This document shows positions 54,507 to 61,274 of a stretch of 64,000 bases of DNA, one piece after another. The notes under the pieces were generated by a model. The model did no database searches and had not been told where the DNA came from. It worked only from the letters and a program-made list of their open reading frames with translations. The position numbers and the translations under genes are program-made. Source of the DNA: Natrinema pellirubrum DSM 15624 (GTDB taxonomy: Archaea > Halobacteriota > Halobacteria > Halobacteriales > Natrialbaceae); assembly GCF_000230735.2 (NCBI RefSeq), contig NC_019962.1:2542001-2606000 (forward strand), written 5' to 3'. The number at the start of each line of letters is the position of its first letter. The stretch's first letter is position 1.

Positions 54507-55402
54507 GTCGTCGTCTGCAATCAAACGGTGATGGTGGGAATGATCGCGGACGCGACCGGGCCCAGTTGATCCTGATCGGTGCGATCACGCTCGCGTTCAT
54601 CATCCTCGGACTCGTCGTCGTCGTCAACAGCGTGTTGCTCACCGAGACGCTCTCGTCGGAAGATTCGGGCCGAAGCGGAAGCGACGCGGCCACGGTCGAA
54701 TACGACATCGAGCAAGGAATCGCGGGAATCGCTCACCGTGGAAATCTCAGGTGGGGCAACGATACACCCAGTGACTACAACGAGAAACTCAGGGCTGTTG
54801 TCGAGGACGGGAACGGGTTCCGGCGGCAATACCAAAACGTGACCGGGAACAGCCGACCGGTGATCGTCGACATCTCGGTCGACGGCGTTCCCGAGGACCA
54901 GCAGGCCAAAGCCAAATCCGACGAACCGATTCCGAATGGGACCGTCAATAACGGATCCGACAGCAAGGTTGGGCACTTATCACTCAATCTCCAATATGAT
55001 GGCACCGGCGATAACGTTACAGTTTACCGGAACGGGACCGGATCCGAGTCGATCGAAATAACTGGAGCTAGTCTCCCCGATGGAGATGGATTCAACATTA
55101 CCGACGAGGACGGGGAAATCTGTACGGTCAGAAACGAGCGTGCCGAAATCGATCTCGTCACGGGTGCAGTTAACGCGACGGTCGATGGTTCCTGTGATCG
55201 GCAGTTTATCGACCCTGATGTCCCAACGTCACCGCGGATTGAGGGTGACACGAACATGGGGACGTACGACATTGTCACTAGAGCGGATCTGTCCGACGGC
55301 TCCGACGCCGCCTGGGCCGTCGACGTCACCGTCACCTACGACTCGAGCGACGTCTCCTACGAGCGACCGTATCGGGTCTTCCTGTACGGTGATCGATCAT
55401 GA
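54500..55402 (+). CDS. Prepilin-like secreted protein 3
   Basis: The 300-residue protein has a basic N-terminus, then GRDRAQLILIGAITLAFIIL (hydrophobic to about residue 47); the cleavage region (DRA-Q) is a variant of the usual Gly site. The long mature part is Asp/Gly-rich with two Cys (EICTVRN and GSCDRQF) that could form a disulphide. It may match the DUF7261-type family. It overlaps its neighbours by 7 and 4 bases. Confidence 0.75.
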   Translation: MVSRRLQSNGDGGNDRGRDRAQLILIGAITLAFIILGLVVVVNSVLLTETLSSEDSGRSGSDAATVEYDIEQGIAGIAHRGNLRWGNDTPSDYNEKLRAVVEDGNGFRRQYQNVTGNSRPVIVDISVDGVPEDQQAKAKSDEPIPNGTVNNGSDSKVGHLSLNLQYDGTGDNVTVYRNGTGSESIEITGASLPDGDGFNITDEDGEICTVRNERAEIDLVTGAVNATVDGSCDRQFIDPDVPTSPRIEGDTNMGTYDIVTRADLSDGSDAAWAVDVTVTYDSSDVSYERPYRVFLYGDRS

Positions 55403-55890
55403 ACCGCGGCTTCGAGGACGACGATCGGGGCGTCTCGATCACACTGACACACGTCCTGACGATCGCTATTACGACCGTCCTCGTCGCTATGTTGATCACG
55501 AGTGCAAGCACCATGCTCGAGACCGAAACCGACCGCAGCGCCGACACGACCCTCGAGACGATCGGCGAGCGCCTCGCTAACGAGATCGGCAACGTCGATC
55601 GGATCGCGACCGGAGACGATGGGCGAGCCAAGCGGGTAGCCGTCACGGCCAGTCACCCGCGGACGGTCGCGAACTCCAGATACACCGTCGAGCTACGGCG
55701 TAACTGTACTGCACCGCTGCTCGACGGGCAGACCGATTGCCTGCGACTGACGGCGGCGAGTGCTGATACGGTCGCCTACGTGCCGGTTGAGACGACCGCC
55801 GACATCGAGAACAGTTCGGCCAGCGGCGGTGAGATCGAGCTGCAGTACGACGGATCGTCGAACAACATTTCGATCACGGAGGCCCGCTAA
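55399..55890 (+). CDS. Prepilin-like secreted protein 4
   Basis: The 163-residue protein begins MNRGFEDDDRGVSITLTHVL, with Arg-Gly at 10-11 as a candidate prepilin cleavage site and a hydrophobic helix to about 35. Cys residues in RRNCTAPLL and TDCLRLT may pair. It is a likely minor pilin (DUF7266-like). It overlaps the previous stop by 4 bases and shares one base with the next gene. Confidence 0.75.
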   Translation: MNRGFEDDDRGVSITLTHVLTIAITTVLVAMLITSASTMLETETDRSADTTLETIGERLANEIGNVDRIATGDDGRAKRVAVTASHPRTVANSRYTVELRRNCTAPLLDGQTDCLRLTAASADTVAYVPVETTADIENSSASGGEIELQYDGSSNNISITEAR

Positions 55891-56675
55891 TGCGGGGGTG
55901 TCACGATCGAGCCGGTGGCGACCCCGCGAGCGACGACCGAGCAGTTTCGGACGTCCTCGCGTTTATCCTCGTTTTCGCGATCATCCTCGGTTCCGTCGCA
56001 CTGCTGTCGACGATCGGATTTCAGACGATGACCGACTATCAGGAGGGTGAACAGGTCCGAACCGCCGACCGAGCGATGGCGGCGCTGGCGGACAACTTCA
56101 ACGACGTCCTCCGGTACGACGGGGTAACGGCACGAGAGGGGGAACTGTCGCTTCGAGGGGGGACCGTTCGAACGGGATCGGACGGAACGAGAGTGAACGT
56201 CTCGATCGATGGGGAATATATTGGCAACGGATTGAACACTAACAGCGGCGGCGAGTTCGACCTCGGCCGGTTCGAGTACGGTCTGGATGAAGACACGGTT
56301 GCATACGAGGGCGGCGGTGTCATCCGAGCCGACGACGGCGGGAGCGTCTTCCGCGAGCGGCCGCGACTGCGATGTGACACCGGTAACCACCGGGCAGTCG
56401 TCTCGCTCGTTGCGATTCAAAACCCCGACGACCGTTCGGTGCAGGCCGACGGACGCATCGGCCTCGAACTGACGAGTGTCAACCGCGAGACGGTCGTTCG
56501 GGAAGACGTCAACAAGGTTTCGGTCAATGTAACCGAAACGGAGTACGAGACCGCGTGGAACGGAACCTTCGACCGGGGCGGCTGGGAAGGTGATGACATC
56601 GGCGGAACCTGTAACCCTCCCGGGAACGATCTGACAGTCGTCGTTACCGTCCTCGAGGGCCGGATCGACTACTGA
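55890..56675 (+). CDS. Prepilin-like secreted protein 5
   Basis: The 261-residue protein carries the archaeal pilin N-domain signature SDDRAVSDVLAFILVFAIIL, close to the classical RAVSPVIGVILMVAIT pattern, so this is the most pilin-like of the five. Candidate cleavage is after Ala18. The remainder is Gly/Asp/Arg-rich, with ECRP-like Cys absent but two Cys late (RLRCDTG, GGTCNPPGN). It may match DUF7289. It ends the operon, 7 bases past the end of the convergent minus-strand gene at 56669. Confidence 0.8.
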   Translation: MRGCHDRAGGDPASDDRAVSDVLAFILVFAIILGSVALLSTIGFQTMTDYQEGEQVRTADRAMAALADNFNDVLRYDGVTAREGELSLRGGTVRTGSDGTRVNVSIDGEYIGNGLNTNSGGEFDLGRFEYGLDEDTVAYEGGGVIRADDGGSVFRERPRLRCDTGNHRAVVSLVAIQNPDDRSVQADGRIGLELTSVNRETVVREDVNKVSVNVTETEYETAWNGTFDRGGWEGDDIGGTCNPPGNDLTVVVTVLEGRIDY

Positions 56676-57880
56676 GTTTCTCGGTCCCAGTCGCCGGTGA
56701 GCATCGCCCGCAGCCCTGCGCGGTCAGCCAGTGCTTTCACGCGGGCGGCCCGCTGGGCGGCGCTGCCGGCAGTCTCGAGTGCGAGACCGTTCGAGAGTCG
56801 TTTCGGTGCCGCCATCGGTGAGCCGTCGGCCCCGACGGGGCCGTCGTTGAGGATCGTGCGGTCGCTCCCGTCGGGACGCCACGGCGGATCGACCCCGGCG
56901 AGGCCGCGATCGAGGAGGTATTCGGCGGCCTCGACCAACGCGCCGTCCGACGTCGAGTGGCCGATCGCGCCGATCGACCCGCGCTCGTTGAAAAACCGGA
57001 CGACGTACTCGCCGTCCCCGCGACCCTCGTCGCCCGGTTTGCCGGAGCGGTCGTCAGTTGCGGTGTCGGCATCCTCGCCCGGAGAGCCATCTCCCGACTC
57101 GTCGCGTTCGCTCCCGGTCGGATCGTCGGCCTCGAGCGCGGCGTCGCCGGCCGCCGTCGGTGAGTCGGCCGTCCCCTCACGAGTCGGACCGTCGTCGGTG
57201 ATCGCGGATTCGCTGAATCGGACCGAGACGGCCGGACCGTCGCTCGAGGCCGGCTGCTGCTCGGCGAACGCGACGACGAGCTGGTCGAGAAATCGCTCGG
57301 CTGCGGCCTCGAACTCGGGAGCGTAGGCCTCGCCCTGTGTCGTCACCGCCGTGAGCCGGTCGACGATCGATTCGACGAGGACGGGCCGCTCGACGGCGAG
57401 CTGTCTGGCGACCAACTCCCGCGAGTGGCGCTCGAGACGGCTCCCGAGCGTCGATCGCGTGTAGTTGGCCAGCACCGACTCCTCGTCGGTGAGGTCGGCG
57501 AGACGGACGGTGCGGTAGTCGATATCGGACGTTCCCGCCAGCAGGAGGAAGTCGCGACCGTTCGTGTAGATCGCCCGGCCGACGCCGGTCCAGGCCATCG
57601 CCCGTCTGAGTGCGTTCGCCCGACGTCCGTCCAGCGAGTCGGTCGCGGGTTCGACGGCGACGAACAGCGCCGGCACCGAGTCGACGGTCGGGACGTACTC
57701 GAGGTGAACGTCGTCGACGTCCCGATCGGCACGACACGAGTCGGCCCGGACGTCCCAGCCGAGCGTCTCGAGGAGGGGGTCGACGAGCCACCTGCGGGTG
57801 TCCCGTAGGGTGGTCGGCGGCGAGGCGTCGACCAGTGCCCCAGCGCGGGCAGTATACGAGCGAATGTCGAGGGGTGGCAT
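56669..57880 (-). CDS. Unknown protein with HsdR-N/nuclease-like N-terminal domain
   Basis: The 403-residue protein has an N-terminal 150 residues that resemble the type I restriction HsdR-N fold: RRWLVDPLLETLGWDVRADS, then DVDDVHLEYVPTVDSVPALF with VAVEPATDSL where nucleases have a D...ExK core. Here the lysine is replaced (EPA), so nuclease activity is doubtful. Residues about 215-300 are acidic and disordered; the C-terminal 100 residues (YVVRFFNERGSIGAIGHSTS) form another small domain. It lies 87 bases downstream of cheR on the same strand, so may be part of the chemotaxis transcript. Confidence 0.65.
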   Translation of the reverse strand: MPPLDIRSYTARAGALVDASPPTTLRDTRRWLVDPLLETLGWDVRADSCRADRDVDDVHLEYVPTVDSVPALFVAVEPATDSLDGRRANALRRAMAWTGVGRAIYTNGRDFLLLAGTSDIDYRTVRLADLTDEESVLANYTRSTLGSRLERHSRELVARQLAVERPVLVESIVDRLTAVTTQGEAYAPEFEAAAERFLDQLVVAFAEQQPASSDGPAVSVRFSESAITDDGPTREGTADSPTAAGDAALEADDPTGSERDESGDGSPGEDADTATDDRSGKPGDEGRGDGEYVVRFFNERGSIGAIGHSTSDGALVEAAEYLLDRGLAGVDPPWRPDGSDRTILNDGPVGADGSPMAAPKRLSNGLALETAGSAAQRAARVKALADRAGLRAMLTGDWDRETQ

Positions 57881-57967
57881 TCGTCGGGAGTAGTCGGTCG
57901 ACCGCCATGTAACGTCCGGTCGACTGCAGGCGGCGACGACGGATCCGCGGTCGCGCAGTTGGGGTGA

Positions 57968-58858
57968 CTACTGGTCTGTCGCGGACGACTCCGCTCGCTG
58001 GTAGATCCGGAGGCGGGCCTCGCGGACGGCAAAGGCCGACTGGAGGTTCGGCGGGATGGTTTCGGCCTTCCCGATGACGAGATAGCCCGACGACCGGAGC
58101 GACCGGGCGATGGTCTCGAGCATGGAGCGCTTGTACGCGTTGTCGATGTAGATGAACAGGTTCCGGCAGACGACGAGGTCGAATCCGGATTTGGGCTCGT
58201 CGTTGATCAGGTCGTGGCGCTGAAAGCGGACGTTCGTCCGAACGTCGTCGGCGATCCGGTAGTTGCGGCCGTCGACGTCGACGTACCGTCGGTAGTCGTC
58301 GAGAAAGGAGAGTTGCTCGTCCAGATCGATCGTCCGTGATTCCTCGTAGACGCCCTCGCGGGCCGTCTCGAGCGCCGGCTGCGAGATATCGGTCCCGAGG
58401 ACGTAGACCGACGACTCGTCGATCTCGGGGTCGTCGTGAGCGAGCATGGCCAACGAGTAGGGTTCGCGCCCGTCGGCACAGGCGGCGCTCCAGACCCGGA
58501 CGGGCCCGTTTCCGGAGAGTCGCCGGAGGACGGTCCGGATCCCCTCCCAGACGTCCGGGTTCCGAAAGAACCCCGTGACGTTGATGCTCAGCGCCTCGAG
58601 CAGCGCCTCCTGTTCGGCCGGATCCTGCCGGAGTAACTCGAAGTACGCCTCGTAGGTGTCACATTGGGTGCGTCGCATCCGGGAGGAGACGCGGCGATCG
58701 AGGTAGCTATCGTTGTAGTGGCTGGTCGCGAAGGACAGTTCGTCCTCGACGAAGGCCAGCAGTTCCGTGAACGTCTCCTCGTCGTCGTCGCCGCCGGTGT
58801 CGTCGAGCGGGAGATCCAGGTCTTCGGGATCGATCTCGCCGGCACCGTCGCCGATCAC
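57968..58858 (-). CDS. cheR: Chemoreceptor methyltransferase CheR
   Basis: The 296-residue protein has an N-terminal helical domain (FTELLAFVEDELSFATSHYN ... YEAYFELLRQDPAEQEALLE) and a SAM methyltransferase domain: SINVTGFFRNPDVWEGIRTV, WSAACADGREPYSLAM (motif I), VLGTDISQPALETAREGVYE and FDLVVCRNLFIYID. It methylates glutamates of chemoreceptors. The start is a GTG at 58858 overlapping the cheD stop by 4 bases (GTGA), which also gives a family-length protein; a longer frame through cheD is rejected. Confidence 0.92.
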   Translation of the reverse strand: MIGDGAGEIDPEDLDLPLDDTGGDDDEETFTELLAFVEDELSFATSHYNDSYLDRRVSSRMRRTQCDTYEAYFELLRQDPAEQEALLEALSINVTGFFRNPDVWEGIRTVLRRLSGNGPVRVWSAACADGREPYSLAMLAHDDPEIDESSVYVLGTDISQPALETAREGVYEESRTIDLDEQLSFLDDYRRYVDVDGRNYRIADDVRTNVRFQRHDLINDEPKSGFDLVVCRNLFIYIDNAYKRSMLETIARSLRSSGYLVIGKAETIPPNLQSAFAVREARLRIYQRAESSATDQ

Positions 58859-59376
58859 AGTTCCGTCACTCCGTTTTCGTCGTCGCCGTCGGAGGTCTTG
58901 ACCACGAGGCTCCCCGTCCCAGGGGTGAACTCGACGGTGCGACCGTGTTCGCCGCCGACGTCTTCGGCCTCGAGGGGGACACCGAGCTTCTCGAGTTCCT
59001 CTTTCGCGGCGGCGATGTTGCGTTGGCCGACACCGTCGCCGAAGCTTTCGAACTCGAACATGTCGCTGCCGCCGGCGATCTTGGCCTCGACGGCCGTATA
59101 GTTGGCACCCTGTTCGACCATCCGGCGCAGCAGTGCCCGGATGGCCGTGTCGGCGTACTTGCCCGGCTTGCGGTCGCTGTTGTCGGCGGCGTCGCCATCG
59201 GGTAACATGACGTGTGCCAAGCCGCCGATCCCTGATTGCGGGTCGTACAGGGCGATCGCCAGACACGACCCCAGCCCGTAGGATTTGAGCGTGTCGTCGC
59301 CGTCGCTGACGACGAGTTCGGAGATGCCGACCTGGACCGGCGTCGGTGCGCCCGGTTCGGTGCCGTAGGTCTTCAT
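58855..59376 (-). CDS. cheD: Chemoreceptor deamidase CheD
   Basis: The 173-residue protein has the CheD catalytic Cys in LKSYGLGSCLAIALYD (Gly-Ser-Cys) and catalytic His in GGLAHVMLPDGD, with Thr in KYADTAIRALLR. CheD deamidates glutamines in chemoreceptors and is activated/sequestered by CheC, which is encoded directly upstream. Its start overlaps the cheC fusion stop by 4 bases and its end overlaps cheR, so all are translationally coupled. Confidence 0.95.
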   Translation of the reverse strand: MKTYGTEPGAPTPVQVGISELVVSDGDDTLKSYGLGSCLAIALYDPQSGIGGLAHVMLPDGDAADNSDRKPGKYADTAIRALLRRMVEQGANYTAVEAKIAGGSDMFEFESFGDGVGQRNIAAAKEELEKLGVPLEAEDVGGEHGRTVEFTPGTGSLVVKTSDGDDENGVTEL

Positions 59377-60641
59377 GTGGTATCGACTTCCTGGAACTCG
59401 GCCGTCGTCTTGGCGTCTTCGATCCGATCGACGTCCAAGCTGTTCAGCGCCCGCTCGAGGTCCGATTCGTCCGGAATGGCGTACACTTCACAGTCGAACT
59501 CGCGGCCGTCGGCCACGACGACCGTGTCGAAGACGAACGCGAAGTCCTGGTTCTCACCGAGTTGGATGATAACGGGATCGACGGCCGCGGCACCCATGTC
59601 GTGGATGAACTCGGGGGTCGAGTGGTCGATCGTCGTGTCCAAGACGTTCGCCCAGCCGTCGAGGAAGCCACTGGCCATGATGTTGCCCAGTTCCTTGATC
59701 GCGCTGGTCCCCATCTCGCCGAAGCCGTCCTCGTCGACCTCCATCGGGACCATCGCGTCGACGATCTCGTGGGCCGACTCCTCGTCGAACAGGAAGAGCA
59801 GATAGCCGCTTGGCATCCCGTCGAACTCGAAGGCGACGCCGACGAGTTTCTCCTCGGCGACCTGCTCCGGAATGGCCTCGAGCGAGACGAAGTTGAGCCG
59901 CCGGATCTCGACGCTGGTGTCGATGCCGGTCAGCGTCGTGGCGGTTTCGGCGACTTCCTCCGCGCCCCGTTCGGCCATCCGATCGAACCCGTCTAACTTG
60001 TCGTACTCGATACCCTCGCTGGTGCGCAGCCGCTCTAAGAGCTTCGACATCGACTCCCGTTTCGGGAACAGGTAGTGATTGAACCCGACTTCGGTGCCGA
60101 CGGTCTCGATCCGGCTCTGGAAGAGCAAGGCGAGGTCGTCGTCGCCCGGCGCTTCGTCGATGTCGCCGAAGAACGGCTCCGCGGAGACGCCTTCGACGAA
60201 CTCGGGTGTCGAGACGTCGATGACGGCCTCGAGGACGTCGGCCCAGCCGTCGATGAACCCGCTGTTTATGATGTGGCCGACCTCCGTCGCGGCGCTTTCG
60301 GTCATCTCGTCGAACTCGTCGGGTTCGCCCGCGTCGCCCTCGATTTCCGCGTCGGGGCCGGCCTCGGCCAGCAGCGTCTCGACGACGCGGAACGCGCTCT
60401 CGCGCTCGAAGACGACGACCGAGTAGCCCTCGATCGCGCCGGTGAGTTTGACGCGAACGCCGACCTTCTCGGTCGAGTCCTCGAAGTCACGGCGGATCTC
60501 GCGCCCGCGCATGAAGTTGAGCTTCGTGACGCCGACCTGCGTCTCGACGCCCATCATGTGGGTCAGTCGGCCGGCGGCGATCCCGGCACCCTCGCGGGCC
60601 ATCCGGTAGAACGTGCCGAGTGCGTTGACGTCGAGTTTCAT
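59373..60641 (-). CDS. cheC: Tandem CheC-CheC fusion phosphatase
   Basis: The 422-residue protein is two CheC domains in tandem. In the second, the active-site helix is SAIKELGNIMASGFLDGWAN (S-x3-E-x2-N), the CheY-phosphatase pattern. In the first, the same helix reads SAATEVGHIINSGFIDGWAD, with His in place of Asn, so that site may be impaired. CheC removes phosphate from CheY and interacts with CheD. Overlaps cheD and the single-domain cheC by 4 bases each. Confidence 0.92.
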   Translation of the reverse strand: MKLDVNALGTFYRMAREGAGIAAGRLTHMMGVETQVGVTKLNFMRGREIRRDFEDSTEKVGVRVKLTGAIEGYSVVVFERESAFRVVETLLAEAGPDAEIEGDAGEPDEFDEMTESAATEVGHIINSGFIDGWADVLEAVIDVSTPEFVEGVSAEPFFGDIDEAPGDDDLALLFQSRIETVGTEVGFNHYLFPKRESMSKLLERLRTSEGIEYDKLDGFDRMAERGAEEVAETATTLTGIDTSVEIRRLNFVSLEAIPEQVAEEKLVGVAFEFDGMPSGYLLFLFDEESAHEIVDAMVPMEVDEDGFGEMGTSAIKELGNIMASGFLDGWANVLDTTIDHSTPEFIHDMGAAAVDPVIIQLGENQDFAFVFDTVVVADGREFDCEVYAIPDESDLERALNSLDVDRIEDAKTTAEFQEVDTT

Positions 60642-61243
60642 GCGGGTTGGACTTCGATGCCGTTGACCATTTCCACGAACTCTTCCAGATCCGGGAACGC
60701 GTAGATCTCCGCCTCGATCTGGTAGCTGGGGACCGACAGGTCGGAGTCGAAAAACAGCGCGAGGTCGTCACCGCCGAGACTCGCAGTCCGGGTGACGATC
60801 TCGCCCGTCGGGGCGTAGACCAGCTGTGGCGCGGCGATATCGATCGCACGGCCAAGCACGTCGGCCCAGCCGTCGATGAAGCCACTGGCCATCATGTTGC
60901 CCATCTCTTCGACGGCACTACGGGCCATCTTGCCCGAGACGTCGCCCATGTCGTCGACGACGTCACGCAGCATGATCGCCGTGATCTTCTTGGCGCTGGC
61001 CTCGGGGAAGAGGATGAGGATGTGACCGTGTGGGGGATCGAGCAGCCGGACCCGGACGCCGACGCGCTTCCCGGCGTCGAGCTGTGACTCGATGTCGTCG
61101 ACGTCGATGAAGTTGGTCTTGGTCACCTCCATCTGGGCGTCCTCGCCGGTCAGTTTGCTCATGTTGTCGGCGACGCCGTTCGTCCCGACTTTCGCCATCT
61201 CGTTTATGAAACTCAGCTTTCGAATGTCGACCATCATCGTCAT
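60638..61243 (-). CDS. cheC: CheC-type CheY phosphatase
   Basis: The 201-residue protein is a single CheC domain with active-site helix SAVEEMGNMMASGFIDGWAD (S-x3-E-x2-N intact). It should dephosphorylate CheY-P and may bind CheD. The length matches bacterial and archaeal CheC. It starts 31 bases after the end of cheA and its stop overlaps the tandem CheC start by 4 bases. Confidence 0.93.
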   Translation of the reverse strand: MTMMVDIRKLSFINEMAKVGTNGVADNMSKLTGEDAQMEVTKTNFIDVDDIESQLDAGKRVGVRVRLLDPPHGHILILFPEASAKKITAIMLRDVVDDMGDVSGKMARSAVEEMGNMMASGFIDGWADVLGRAIDIAAPQLVYAPTGEIVTRTASLGGDDLALFFDSDLSVPSYQIEAEIYAFPDLEEFVEMVNGIEVQPA

Positions 61244-61274
61244 GGATTCCTCCGTAGGGTTGGGTGTTGTTCGT

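Noticed and set aside
57968..59266. CheR with a 136-residue N-terminal extension
   Set aside because: The extension is cheD read in another frame; GTG 58858 gives the family length and the usual 4-base overlap.
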